Assembly (NCBI GenBank): GCA_019639255.1
Contig: JAHBSF010000038.1
Span: 1 to 48,918, forward strand
Direction of reading: 5' to 3'
Source of the DNA: Acidobacteriota bacterium
GTDB taxonomy: Bacteria; Acidobacteriota; Blastocatellia; RBC074
DNA length: 48,918 nt
The notes below the pieces were generated by a model. It worked only from the letters and a program-made list of their open reading frames with translations. It did no database searches and was not told where the DNA came from. The position numbers were made by a program, and so were the translations under genes. Every line of letters starts with the position of its first letter. Position 1 is the stretch's first letter. This document shows positions 8,730-17,439 of this stretch, piece by piece.

Positions 8730-9926
8730 ATGGCGAAACTTTCCATTCGGGATCTGGACTTGAAGGGCAAGCGGGTATTCGTTCGCGTAGATTTCAATGT
8801 GCCGCTTGAGGGGAACAAAGTCGCAGACGACACCAGAATTCGCGCGGCATTGCCAACAATACAATACGCGATGGACAAGGGAGCGCGCATCGTGCTTGCG
8901 TCCCATTTGGGACGACCGAAAGGCAGGCGTGACAAGCGGTATTCGTTGCGCCCGGCAGCCGAGCGACTGGGCGAAATCCTGGGATTCGGTGTAGGGCTGG
9001 CGCCGGATTGCGTCGGGGAAGTGACTGAAAATTTGGTTGAATCGCTTGCGGAAGGGGAGTTGCTGCTGCTTGAGAATCTGCGTTTTCACCCCGAAGAGGA
9101 AGGAAATGATCCGGAATTCAGCAAAAGGCTCGCTGCACTGTGCGATTACTATGTAAACGATGCGTTCGGGACCGCACATCGCGCGCATGCATCAACCGAG
9201 GGCATAACGCATTTTGTCGTACAGGCAGCAGCGGGACTGCTTATGGAGAGGGAACTGCGCTACCTGTTAGGCGCTTTGACCGACCCGAAGCGGCCATTTG
9301 TGGTGGTAATGGGCGGCGCAAAGGTATCGGACAAGATTACGGTGATAGATAACCTGCTGGGCATAGCGGATACGGTGCTGGTGGGCGGTGCAATGGCATA
9401 TACGTTTTTGAGGGCGCGGGGTCTTGAGACGGGGCGTTCGCTGGTGGAGGCGGACAAGATGGATCTTGCCCGGCGGCTTGAGGACAGGGCGCGTGAACGG
9501 GGCGCGCAACTTTGTTTGCCGGTGGATCACGTAGTTGCAAGCGGCCCGGAGGACGCTGCGGGGGCGCATACGGTTGACGTAGATAAGACGCCGGCGGATC
9601 AGATGGGCCTGGATATCGGCGAAAAAACGCGCGCTGAATATTCCGGGATACTCGCAAATGCCAGAACCATAATCTGGAACGGTCCGATGGGAATGTTTGA
9701 AAGATCTCCTTTTGACGCCGGGACGCTTGCTATTGCGAAAGCGGTAGCAACTGCAAGCAGCGAGGGCGCGGCCGTGTCGATCATCGGCGGCGGCGATAGC
9801 GTAGCTGCGATTCATCGCACGGGACTTGCGGGCAGCATAACACATATCTCGACCGGCGGCGGCGCTACCCTCGAACTCCTCTCCGGCGATACACTCCCAG
9901 GGGTTGCCGCCTTGACCGATAGATAA
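8730..9926 (+). CDS. pgk: Phosphoglycerate kinase
   Basis: Glycolytic enzyme interconverting 1,3-bisphosphoglycerate + ADP and 3-phosphoglycerate + ATP (EC 2.7.2.3). The N-terminal signature is [14 protein letters not shown], followed by [46 protein letters not shown] and, in the nucleotide lobe, NGPMGMFE and [10 protein letters not shown]. It is 398 residues, the normal length. Two tandem ATGs (8727, 8730) follow AGGAGAAGG; the second gives the standard MAKLSIRDL start. It begins the plus-strand cluster pgk - phosphatase-like - tpiA - secG - tRNA-Leu. Confidence 0.97.
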   Translation: MAKLSIRDLDLKGKRVFVRVDFNVPLEGNKVADDTRIRAALPTIQYAMDKGARIVLASHLGRPKGRRDKRYSLRPAAERLGEILGFGVGLAPDCVGEVTENLVESLAEGELLLLENLRFHPEEEGNDPEFSKRLAALCDYYVNDAFGTAHRAHASTEGITHFVVQAAAGLLMERELRYLLGALTDPKRPFVVVMGGAKVSDKITVIDNLLGIADTVLVGGAMAYTFLRARGLETGRSLVEADKMDLARRLEDRARERGAQLCLPVDHVVASGPEDAAGAHTVDVDKTPADQMGLDIGEKTRAEYSGILANARTIIWNGPMGMFERSPFDAGTLAIAKAVATASSEGAAVSIIGGGDSVAAIHRTGLAGSITHISTGGGATLELLSGDTLPGVAALTDR

Positions 9927-9981
9927 ATGATTATTCCCCAACTTTCTCATTATTTGGGTCTTAATTATTTGTCTCTTACGT

Positions 9982-9992
9982 GCGTCTGATAA
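9982..9992 (-). other. TTATCRGACKC motif upstream of the phosphatase-like gene
   Basis: TTATCAGACGC on the minus strand (GCGTCTGATAA on plus) lies 29 nt before the start at 10022. It is one of eight copies in the window; function unknown. Confidence 0.4.
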
Positions 9993-10021
9993 TCATATAA
10001 GAAAATAGGAGGGACAAACGA

Positions 10022-10615
10022 ATGGAACGGGTCAGCGTAAGGGGAGGGATACAGAGAATTGCAATGGCGGTAGTGATGACAGCGGTAGCAACTCCGTTTT
10101 GGGAAATGGATTCAGAGGCAATTGGCATGATAAAGCAGGAAGTACCGGGAAGTCCTGGAATACGGAATTTTCTGAGGGTAAACGAGGATTTCTGCACCGG
10201 AGGGCAGCCGCGCGTAGAGCATTACGAAGCGTTGAAGGCAATGGGTGTACGTACGGTTATAAATCTCAGGCAGCCGAGCGAACACAGGGCTGAAGAGGAG
10301 AGGGAGATCGTAGAGAAGCTGGGTATGAAGTACGTAAACATACCGGTTGTTTACGGTAATCCACAGGAAGAGGAGGCAACGGAGTTCCTGAAGGCCACCG
10401 ATGATTCGGCGAACCGGCCTGCTTTCATACACTGCACGGCTGCAATACGCGTCGGGGCTTTCTGGATGATAAGACGTGTACTTCGCGACGGGTGGGAGAT
10501 GGAAAAGGCTCAGGAAGAAGCGCAGCGCATAGGACTGCGCGAGGCGCCGCATTTGGTCGAATTTGCAAAGAAATATATCGAAAACCACGCAAACAAAACT
10601 GGAGTAAAACGATGA
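10022..10615 (+). CDS. Tyrosine-phosphatase-like protein (dual-specificity phosphatase fold)
   Basis: The protein matches the bacterial dual-specificity phosphatase/DUF442-type family: [14 protein letters not shown], the [17 protein letters not shown] strand, then the P-loop at 137-143, HCTAAIR followed by [11 protein letters not shown]. The nucleophile would be C138 and the phosphate-binding Arg R143. Only four residues separate them, whereas classical tyrosine phosphatases have five, so activity needs testing. The N-terminus (about 8-26) is weakly hydrophobic and may be a signal peptide or anchor. AGGAGGGA lies 8 nt upstream of ATG. Its stop overlaps the tpiA start by 4 nt, so it is translationally coupled with glycolytic genes. 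Confidence 0.8.
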   Translation: MERVSVRGGIQRIAMAVVMTAVATPFWEMDSEAIGMIKQEVPGSPGIRNFLRVNEDFCTGGQPRVEHYEALKAMGVRTVINLRQPSEHRAEEEREIVEKLGMKYVNIPVVYGNPQEEEATEFLKATDDSANRPAFIHCTAAIRVGAFWMIRRVLRDGWEMEKAQEEAQRIGLREAPHLVEFAKKYIENHANKTGVKR

Positions 10616-11370
10616 GGAAGCCGATCATAGCCGGCAACTGGAAGATGTTCAAAACCATAGCGGAGAGTTCGGCTACGGCAGCACAGCTAAAACCGCTCGT
10701 AGCTCATACAAATCACTGTGAGATTGCGGTTGCTCCGGTTTTTACTTCATTGCGCTTTGTGGCGGACAGGCTGGAGGGATCAAATATACAGGTTGCTTCC
10801 CAGGACATTGCCGCCGAGCGCGGGCAGGGAGCGTATACGGGCGAGGTATCGGGCGAGATGCTCAGGGATGCGGGATGCAGCCTGGCGATCGTGGGGCATT
10901 CGGAGCGAAGGCAATATTATGGTGAGACTGATGAGACGGTCAATCGCAAGGCGAGGGCGGCGCTCGACGCAGGATTGCGCCCGATAATCTGCGTCGGAGA
11001 AACGCTTGCCGAGCGCGATTCGGGGCGTGAACGGGAGGTTGCGAAAAGGCAGATCAATGCGGCGCTTGCCGAGTTGACAGCCGTGGACCTTGACCGTATT
11101 ATCGTCGCTTACGAACCGGTCTGGGCAATAGGAACCGGGCGCACGGCAACGCCGCAACAGGCGCAATCGATGCACGCATTCCTGCGCAGCGTCATTGCTG
11201 ATACGTTCGGAGAAGCGGCGGCGCAGGATGTGCGGATACTTTACGGCGGCAGCGTGAAGCCCGAAAATATCGGGGAATTGATGCGGGAAGATGATTTAGA
11301 CGGTGCGCTTGTAGGAGGCGCGAGTCTTGATGCCGCAAGTTTTGCCAGGATCGTGAACTATCTCGGATGA
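10612..11370 (+). CDS. tpiA: Triosephosphate isomerase
   Basis: Interconverts dihydroxyacetone phosphate and glyceraldehyde 3-phosphate (EC 5.3.1.1). The active-site residues are visible: N9/K11 (AGNWKMFK), H96 (IVGHSERR) and E168 ([12 protein letters not shown]). The phosphate-binding loop [11 protein letters not shown] is near the C-terminus. The 252-residue length is standard. ATG at 10612 overlaps the preceding stop by 4 nt (ATGA), with GGAG just upstream; a longer open frame upstream is a shadow of the phosphatase gene. It is followed directly by secG. Confidence 0.97.
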   Translation: MRKPIIAGNWKMFKTIAESSATAAQLKPLVAHTNHCEIAVAPVFTSLRFVADRLEGSNIQVASQDIAAERGQGAYTGEVSGEMLRDAGCSLAIVGHSERRQYYGETDETVNRKARAALDAGLRPIICVGETLAERDSGREREVAKRQINAALAELTAVDLDRIIVAYEPVWAIGTGRTATPQQAQSMHAFLRSVIADTFGEAAAQDVRILYGGSVKPENIGELMREDDLDGALVGGASLDAASFARIVNYLG

Positions 11371-11414
11371 CGGCCGGCGGCGGCGCGCGCATCGGAAAAT
11401 GCAGGATTCATGAT

Positions 11415-11777
11415 TTGAGTTACGTACTTAAGATAATTTTCGTTATAGACGCCATATTCCTCGTGCTGGTGGTACTGCTGCAATCGGGTAAGGGCGGCGA
11501 CGTAGCGGCGGCGTTCGGGGGAGCCGGAAGTCAGACTGCTTTCGGGCCGCGAGGCGCGCAGAAGCCGCTTGAAAAGGCGACGATTGCGGCAGCAGCGATT
11601 TTTATGGGGCTGGCGTTGATGTTTTCTTTGCCCGGAGTGGTGGGTCCGAGTTCGGTTGTAACCGACAGACCGGCTGCGACCCTTCCCTCGCCGTCACCCG
11701 AAGCTGCGGGCGGCGCGGTTGCGACTCCGACTCCGGAATCGAGTCCGGCGGCGGAGCCCACGGCAACGCCGCAGTAG
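11415..11777 (+). CDS. secG: Protein translocase subunit SecG
   Basis: SecG is the small membrane partner of SecYE. The protein has the usual first helix ([20 protein letters not shown]-like), the conserved cytoplasmic loop [22 protein letters not shown] and a second helix ([18 protein letters not shown]). It ends in a Pro/Thr/Ala-rich tail of about 45 residues that is longer than in most SecG proteins. The TTG start at 11415 gives a normal short N-terminus (MSYVLKIIF). An ATG at 11367 overlapping the tpiA stop (ATGA) would add 16 residues and is the alternative. The order tpiA-secG-tRNA-Leu is a common bacterial arrangement. Confidence 0.9.
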   Translation: MSYVLKIIFVIDAIFLVLVVLLQSGKGGDVAAAFGGAGSQTAFGPRGAQKPLEKATIAAAAIFMGLALMFSLPGVVGPSSVVTDRPAATLPSPSPEAAGGAVATPTPESSPAAEPTATPQ

Positions 11778-11791
11778 GACGTATTTATAGA

Positions 11792-11874
<83 letters not shown>

Positions 11875-11900
11875 CAAAACCGCGAAAGGCGCGGAAACAG

Positions 11901-11945
11901 ACGAAAGGCGCGGAATCTCATCTTTCCGCGCCTTTCGTTTTTTTT
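11901..11945 (+). terminator. Rho-independent terminator after tRNA-Leu
   Basis: A perfect 15-bp stem (ACGAAAGGCGCGGAA, 11901-11915) with an 8-nt loop pairs with 11924-11938 and runs straight into a T tract (11938-11945). It ends the pgk-to-tRNA transcription unit. The left-arm sequence is also partly duplicated just upstream (11881-11896). Confidence 0.9.
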
Positions 11946-11958
11946 CGCGTTTTCTGAT

Positions 11959-12939
11959 TTAGAACAGATTGGCTGCAATGCGGGCCGCGCCATGCAGCGG
12001 CGTCTGATCATTCAGAATCACGCGCACGGGAATGCTTTCCAGAAGCGAACGGAACCTGCCCTTGGCGAGGAATGATTTCATAAATGTTCCATCGCACATC
12101 TTGTCGAGAATTTTGGGTGCTATACCGCCGCCAACATAGATGCCGCCGGTTGCCATAATGGTGAGGGCGAGATTTCCGGCCGCAGCGCCATAAAGAGAGG
12201 TAAATAAATCGAGAGTCTTGATCGAGAGCGGGCATGCCCGCGCGAGGGCTGCGGCCGAAATTACGCTTCCGGCGTCGCCTTCGGCGAACCTGGCTTCGAT
12301 TGCGGGAAGCGGTTCGGCGTAACCCGTTGATTTCAGAAATTCATAAATCACCGGGATACCGGGTCCGGATACGATGCGCTCTACGCTGACTCTTTCGTGT
12401 TGTTTCAGCAAATGGTTGAGCAACTGGAATTCGAGTTCGTTGCGCGGGGCGAAATCGACGTGTCCGCCCTCGCTTGCCGAGGGTATGTGGCGATTGCCGT
12501 CCCAGAACATACAGGCGACGCCGAGGCCCGTGCCTGCCGCAATGATACCGGCATTCGAGCCGGCATTCGATGGGGAGCCTTGATTGAGCACCGCATACTC
12601 ATCCCCGGCGAGCAATCCTACGCCGTAACCGATGGCCTCAAGATCGTTGAGCAGAACGACGGAATCGAGGTGTAGAAGCGCCGCGATTTTCTCGGAGCTG
12701 ACTACCCAGGGCAGATTCGTGGTATTGCAGACCCCGTTGATAATCGGGCCTGCGATGCCGAAGGCGGCGGAGCCCACGCGAGAGCCGATGTCTGCGGTAA
12801 AGATGCGAATAATTGCTTCGAGCCCGTCGTATTGGGCGGATGGGTAAACGGCTTTGCGCAGGAGCTCAAGTTTTGATCCATTGAGGCGGAAAAGGCCAAG
12901 TTGCGTCTTGGTTCCGCCGATATCGCCGGCCAGAATCAT
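11959..12939 (-). CDS. glk: Glucokinase
   Basis: ATP-dependent phosphorylation of glucose to glucose 6-phosphate (EC 2.7.1.2). The protein has the actin-like ATPase phosphate motif [13 protein letters not shown] at the N-terminus, [12 protein letters not shown] (catalytic Asp in the LND motif), [11 protein letters not shown], the [11 protein letters not shown] zinc-free Glk signature and the C-terminal [16 protein letters not shown] adenosine motif. The 326-residue length fits the Glk rather than the ROK group (no ROK CxCGxxGC motif). No clear ribosome site precedes ATG at 12939. It lies downstream of opcA-zwf-gnd on the same strand, separated by repeat R4, and supplies their substrate. Confidence 0.93.
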   Translation of the reverse strand: MILAGDIGGTKTQLGLFRLNGSKLELLRKAVYPSAQYDGLEAIIRIFTADIGSRVGSAAFGIAGPIINGVCNTTNLPWVVSSEKIAALLHLDSVVLLNDLEAIGYGVGLLAGDEYAVLNQGSPSNAGSNAGIIAAGTGLGVACMFWDGNRHIPSASEGGHVDFAPRNELEFQLLNHLLKQHERVSVERIVSGPGIPVIYEFLKSTGYAEPLPAIEARFAEGDAGSVISAAALARACPLSIKTLDLFTSLYGAAAGNLALTIMATGGIYVGGGIAPKILDKMCDGTFMKSFLAKGRFRSLLESIPVRVILNDQTPLHGAARIAANLF

Positions 12940-12983
12940 AGTAGTACGTCTTTAAATCAAATCGCCCGACATGGGGGCGAAAA

Positions 12984-13081
12984 AGAGAGATGACGAAACA
13001 TACGAAACAAGACGGAAATCAGGAAAATGCTCAACTTTTCCGTAATTTTCGTAACATTTCGTTTGTTCCGTCATCTCTCCT
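12984..13081. repeat. Palindromic intergenic repeat, copy R4 (covarying arms)
   Basis: The outer arms read GAGAGATGACG and CGTCATCTCTC, where the other copies have GATAACG and CGTTATC. The A-to-G change on the left is matched by T-to-C on the right, keeping the pair. The inner part is more diverged. It lies 30 nt after the opcA stop and 44 nt before the glk start. Confidence 0.85.
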
Positions 13082-13111
13082 GTAGATTGATCACGAATTG
13101 CAGGCTCCGGA

Positions 13112-14248
13112 TCAACCCGATGATGAAGCCGGAGCAAGCAGGTCCAGTATACGGTCTGCCAGTTTTGCGGTTTGTTCGAAGACCCGTTCCCGCCCCAAAG
13201 CCTCGAGTTCGTGGTCGAGCAATGCGGATTCGGTCCACTGGTCGTAGCCCGAAACGCGTTCGGCCCGGCGATCGGCGCCGAGGGTTGCCTGCGCCACGAG
13301 GCGCTGCCCGTCGGGGGTTTTCCGCACGCTGAAGGAGGCTCCGGCGGCGGATACGAGCGTTATGTGTTCGAGATGGCCGGGACGGTCGACGCCCGTAATG
13401 GCCTGAAGCGTGAGTCGAAGTGGACGCCCCTGCGCCCATACGTCGATTTCACAGGAATCGCCGTCGACATGCGCGGCTGCATCGATGCGCCATCCGAGGC
13501 GGGATGCAAGCCAGGCGGCGAGGTAGAGCGCGCGCGGGGCAAGTCCGCCGGCTTCGGGTGCGAGATATTTGATTTCCACGCGGTTGACCGCATCGAGCGC
13601 GGAGCGGTAATCGGGCACATCGTAAAACCCGGCGAGCACGGCGCGCCAGGTGACGGTGCGCGTCCAGTTCAAATCCGAGAGCGGGGTTACACGACCGCCG
13701 TCGGTGAAATAGCCGGCGATGGCGGATACGGACCCGGAAGGATTATTTGAAAGACGCGAATCAACGAGTACGCGATTTGAGAGAGACGCAAGGCGCCGAA
13801 AAAGGGGAGAATGCAGGTCCGGATTCCCGCGCCGCCACAGATAAACGGGCAGATCCGAGAGCAACAGCGAGGCAATGGCGCTGGGTGTTTCGCGAATGGA
13901 TGAAGTCGCGGCCTTGATGGTGACCTGTTCGCAGCAGACCTGTTTGGCGGAGGCGGTGGGGAGCGTACAACGCGATGTCACCCAGGCATCGAGCAGGGGC
14001 GACTCGGCGGCGTGATCCTCGGTGAGAAGAATCACGCGGCCGGCGTGTTTTTCGGTTACCTCGATCAGTGTTTCATCGAGGTGATGGTCGATGGAATCGG
14101 CGTCCGCGTAAATGATAAGGTTGAGCACGCAGGTGCGCGTAACACCGCTGTGGGGATCTTCTTCCCCGAGATTGGTCCACAGGGCATTGAGTTCGCGTTC
14201 GAGCGCAACGACGTTCAGCCCGGGATGAGGTGCAGGTTCGGCTCCCAT
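13112..14248 (-). CDS. opcA: Glucose-6-phosphate dehydrogenase assembly protein OpcA
   Basis: OpcA is an activator/assembly factor of glucose-6-phosphate dehydrogenase, known from cyanobacteria and actinobacteria. Family features are TRTCVLNLIIYAD near the N-terminus, the segment around CCEQVTIKA, LLLSDLPVYLWRRG and DLNWTRTVTWRAVLAGFYD. ATG at 14248 is chosen because AAGGAG lies 7-8 nt upstream; the frame starting with TTG at 14266 would read through that ribosome site. It lies 55 nt downstream of zwf, consistent with co-translation of partner proteins. Confidence 0.9.
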   Translation of the reverse strand: MGAEPAPHPGLNVVALERELNALWTNLGEEDPHSGVTRTCVLNLIIYADADSIDHHLDETLIEVTEKHAGRVILLTEDHAAESPLLDAWVTSRCTLPTASAKQVCCEQVTIKAATSSIRETPSAIASLLLSDLPVYLWRRGNPDLHSPLFRRLASLSNRVLVDSRLSNNPSGSVSAIAGYFTDGGRVTPLSDLNWTRTVTWRAVLAGFYDVPDYRSALDAVNRVEIKYLAPEAGGLAPRALYLAAWLASRLGWRIDAAAHVDGDSCEIDVWAQGRPLRLTLQAITGVDRPGHLEHITLVSAAGASFSVRKTPDGQRLVAQATLGADRRAERVSGYDQWTESALLDHELEALGRERVFEQTAKLADRILDLLAPASSSG

Positions 14249-14303
14249 AATTTCACTCCTTGACAAAGACGATGACTCTGGAAATTTCCGGGGTCAAATC
14301 GGG

Positions 14304-15845
14304 TCAGGGGCGGCGCCACTCGCGGCCTTCGCGTTCAAGAAACTCATCCGCGGCGGCCGGGCCCCAGGCGCCCGCTTCGTAGTTCGGGAAATCGGGCCTG
14401 GAATTGCGCCAGGCGTCGAGCACCGGCATAACGATTTCCCATCCGCGCTCGGTCATGTCGCGTCGGGCATAAAGCGTTGAATCGCCGAGAATGCAATCGA
14501 GCAGGAGCCTTTCGTACGCTTCGGGAGAGGAAACGCCGAAACTGGCGCCGTAACGAAAGTCCATGTTGACCCAGCGAATGCGCGTCGTCTGCCCCGGGAT
14601 CTTTGCTCCGATGCGCAGTGTGATGCCCTCATCGGGTTGCACGCGCACTACCAGAACGTTTGGCTCAAAGTGCTGTTCTACGAGTTTGCTGAACAGAAGA
14701 TGAGGCGCCTGCTTGAACTGTATCGCAATTTCGGTAAGGCGCTTCGGCAGGCGCTTGCCGGAACGAAGGTAGAAGGGCACGCCGGCCCAGCGCCAGTTGT
14801 CGAAGTTGAGTTTGAGCATCGCGTAGGTTTCGGTTGCGGAATCGGGATTCACGCCCGGCTCCTCGCGATAACCGGGAACGGCGTGCCCGCCGCTCGACCC
14901 GGGGCCGTACTGCCCGCGCACGGCGAAGGCATCTACCTGATCGTGATGTATGGGGCGCACGGCCTGCATAGCCTTTATCTTTTCATCGCGCACGGCGTTG
15001 GCCGATAGCGAAACGGGCGGCTCCATCGCTACGAGCGAGAGGACCTGGAAAACGTGGTTCTGCAGCATGTCGCGCGTGACGCCGGAACTCTCGTAGTATG
15101 CGCCGCGGCCCTCGACGCCGATGGCCTCGGCGTTGGTTATCTGGATGTGGTCAATGTACTGGCGGTTCCATATGGGCTCGAAGATTCCGTTTGCGAATCG
15201 AAATACGAGAAGGTTCTGGACGGTTTCCTTGCCCAGGTAATGGTCTATGCGGTAGACCTGATCCTCATCGAATACGGCGGCGACCTCTTCGTTTAATTGT
15301 TTTGCGGAAGCGAGGTCGTAGCCGAAGGGCTTTTCAATGATGATGCGGGTGAAGGAATCGGGCGTAACGGAGCGCGCAAGATCTGCGGCTCCGAGCTGTT
15401 TGATGGCCTCGGAGTACTGCGATGGAGCAGTAGAGAGGTAGAAAACGCGATTGCCCGAAGTGCCTCGCTCGGCATCGATTTCCGAAAGCAGTTGCGACAG
15501 GTTGTTGTAGAGTTCTGGATTGGCGATATCGCCTGAGAGGTAATAAATGCCCTGCGCGAAGTTTCGCCACACTTCTTCGTCCAGGTGTTTGGATTCGGAG
15601 AATGTGGAGACGGCCGAGCGCATGCGTTCGCGAAAATCGTCGTGAGAAAGCGGAGTACGGGAAATGCCGACGATTGCGAATTCGGCGGGGACGAGGCGCT
15701 CCTGCGAAAGGCGGTAGAGCGCCGGAACGAGTTTTCGTTTCGTGAGATCGCCCGAGGCGCCGAAGATGACTACGGTGCAGGGAGAAGCGGTCCGCTCGGC
15801 GCGCAAACCCTCTCGAAGCGGATTATCCAACGATTCGGGGGACAT
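14304..15845 (-). CDS. zwf: Glucose-6-phosphate 1-dehydrogenase
   Basis: First step of the oxidative pentose phosphate pathway (EC 1.1.1.49), yielding NADPH. Near the N-terminus is the dinucleotide motif VVIFGASGDLTKRKL; mid-protein is the catalytic signature RIDHYLGKETVQN; then FEPIWNRQYIDHIQI and NWRWAGVPFYLRSGKRLP. It is 513 residues, the usual length. GGAGG lies 7 nt before ATG. It sits between gnd (110 nt upstream) and opcA (55 nt downstream) on the same strand. Confidence 0.97.
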   Translation of the reverse strand: MSPESLDNPLREGLRAERTASPCTVVIFGASGDLTKRKLVPALYRLSQERLVPAEFAIVGISRTPLSHDDFRERMRSAVSTFSESKHLDEEVWRNFAQGIYYLSGDIANPELYNNLSQLLSEIDAERGTSGNRVFYLSTAPSQYSEAIKQLGAADLARSVTPDSFTRIIIEKPFGYDLASAKQLNEEVAAVFDEDQVYRIDHYLGKETVQNLLVFRFANGIFEPIWNRQYIDHIQITNAEAIGVEGRGAYYESSGVTRDMLQNHVFQVLSLVAMEPPVSLSANAVRDEKIKAMQAVRPIHHDQVDAFAVRGQYGPGSSGGHAVPGYREEPGVNPDSATETYAMLKLNFDNWRWAGVPFYLRSGKRLPKRLTEIAIQFKQAPHLLFSKLVEQHFEPNVLVVRVQPDEGITLRIGAKIPGQTTRIRWVNMDFRYGASFGVSSPEAYERLLLDCILGDSTLYARRDMTERGWEIVMPVLDAWRNSRPDFPNYEAGAWGPAAADEFLEREGREWRRP

Positions 15846-15958
15846 CGGTTTTCCTCCAGTTTGTAGAGCCCGGCCAAAAAGTGGAACGCGGAAAAACGCT
15901 CAGCGGCGTGAAGCGAGAGCGGGAGCGTAATGTCCGCGTTCGATCGTCAAACGAGCGG

Positions 15959-17404
15959 TCAGTTGATGAGCGATTCCCACTCGGTGTGGACGGCGCCGGC
16001 TTCGGGCCGGTCTGTCCTCACGTAGGTATGCGAGCCGAAGAAATCGCGCTGTGCCTGCGTCAGGTTGAGCGGCAGGCGGGCGGCTCGATAGGTATCGAAG
16101 TACGACAGGCTCGCCGACATCGCGGCGACCGGGATGCCGAGGGCCTGGGATGTGGAAACGATCTGGCGCCATCGCGGCTGCGCGTCGAGCACCCAGGCCT
16201 TGAAATCCGGATCGAGCAGCAGGTTGGGAAGGTCGGGCCTGCGCAGGTAGGCCTGCTTGATGCGGTCGAGGAACTGGGCGCGGATGATGCACCCGCCCTT
16301 CCATATGCGCGAAAGCTCGCCGAGGTTCATTCCCCAGTTGAAATGGTCGGATCCGGCGCGTATGAGATTCATGCCCTGTGCGTAGGAGCAGATCTTGCTG
16401 GCGTAAAGCGCATCGCCCACCGCGGCGACGGCAGCGGCCCTGTCGCCGGAGAAGGGGGGGATTTCGGGTCCGTGAAGTTCGGCGGCGGCTTCGCGGCGCT
16501 GCTCGCGGTGCGAGGAGATGACGCGGGCGTCGAGAGCGGCCTGCATCGTTGGAATGGGGACGCCGAGTTCGAGGGCAATCTGCGCGGTCCACTTCCCAGT
16601 ACCTTTTTGCCCCGCCTCATCCAGTATCAGGTCGAGGAGGTGTTGGCCGGTTTCCGGATCTACGGCGCGGAAGATTTTCGCGGTGATCTCGATAAGGAAC
16701 GAGTTGAGGGTTCCCTCGTTCCAGGCCGCGAATGTTTCGGCGAGTTCCTGATTCGAGAGTCCGACGTAGTGCTTCAGCACGCCGTAGGCTTCGGCGATGA
16801 GCTGCATATCGCCGTATTCGATGCCGTTATGGACCATCTTCACGAAATGGCCGGCGCCGTCCGGGCCTACGTACGTCACGCAGGGACCGTCGTCGACCTG
16901 AGCGGAAATTTTTTCCCAGATTGGACGAATCTCCTCATAGGCGGAGGGGTCGCCGCCCGGCATAAGAGAAGGGCCCCATAGAGCTCCGGATTCGCCGCCC
17001 GATACGCCGGAGCCGATGAACCGGAACCCTTCGGCCTTCAGATCGTGTTCGCGGCGGCGAGTATCGACGTAGTTGGAGTTGCCGCCGTCGATAATGATAT
17101 CGCCGGGCGAGAGCAGCGGCTTGAGTTGGTTGACGATTGCGTCGACGGCCTCGCCCGCCTTGACCAGGAGCACGATCTTGCGCGGCAGCTCGAGCGCGGC
17201 CACGAAGTCGGGCAGGGAATAGGCGCCGATGACGTTGCGACCCTGGGTATGCTCCTGTGCGCGGGCGAGGAAGCGGTCTACTTTGGAGGTATCGCGGTTA
17301 AAGACGGCAATGGGGAACTCGTTTCGGGCAATGTTGAGGGCGAGATTTTCGCCCATCACTGCGAGTCCGATAAGGCCGATGCGGGCTTGGGGGGTGGCGG
17401 ACAT
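15959..17404 (-). CDS. gnd: 6-phosphogluconate dehydrogenase (decarboxylating)
   Basis: Converts 6-phosphogluconate to ribulose 5-phosphate with NADP (EC 1.1.1.44). The sequence shows GLIGLAVMGENLALNIA, then DGGNSNYVDT, GVSGGESGALWGPSLMPGG, HFVKMVHNGIEYGDMQLI (catalytic Lys and the substrate-binding block) and KGTGKWT. From ATG at 17404 (AAAGGAG about 10 nt upstream) it is 481 residues, the normal long-form length; the open frame continues 47 codons upstream without family similarity. It is the second gene of the set SBP-gnd-zwf-opcA, beginning 35 nt after the SBP gene. Confidence 0.97.
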   Translation of the reverse strand: MSATPQARIGLIGLAVMGENLALNIARNEFPIAVFNRDTSKVDRFLARAQEHTQGRNVIGAYSLPDFVAALELPRKIVLLVKAGEAVDAIVNQLKPLLSPGDIIIDGGNSNYVDTRRREHDLKAEGFRFIGSGVSGGESGALWGPSLMPGGDPSAYEEIRPIWEKISAQVDDGPCVTYVGPDGAGHFVKMVHNGIEYGDMQLIAEAYGVLKHYVGLSNQELAETFAAWNEGTLNSFLIEITAKIFRAVDPETGQHLLDLILDEAGQKGTGKWTAQIALELGVPIPTMQAALDARVISSHREQRREAAAELHGPEIPPFSGDRAAAVAAVGDALYASKICSYAQGMNLIRAGSDHFNWGMNLGELSRIWKGGCIIRAQFLDRIKQAYLRRPDLPNLLLDPDFKAWVLDAQPRWRQIVSTSQALGIPVAAMSASLSYFDTYRAARLPLNLTQAQRDFFGSHTYVRTDRPEAGAVHTEWESLIN

Positions 17405-17439
17405 GTTGGGTGGCTCCTTTCGCTGCACGACGAACGTCA

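Noticed and set aside
15881-16981. 366-codon plus-strand open frame
   Set aside because: It is antisense to gnd, whose family motifs are unmistakable. Long antisense frames here reflect GC-rich codon use.
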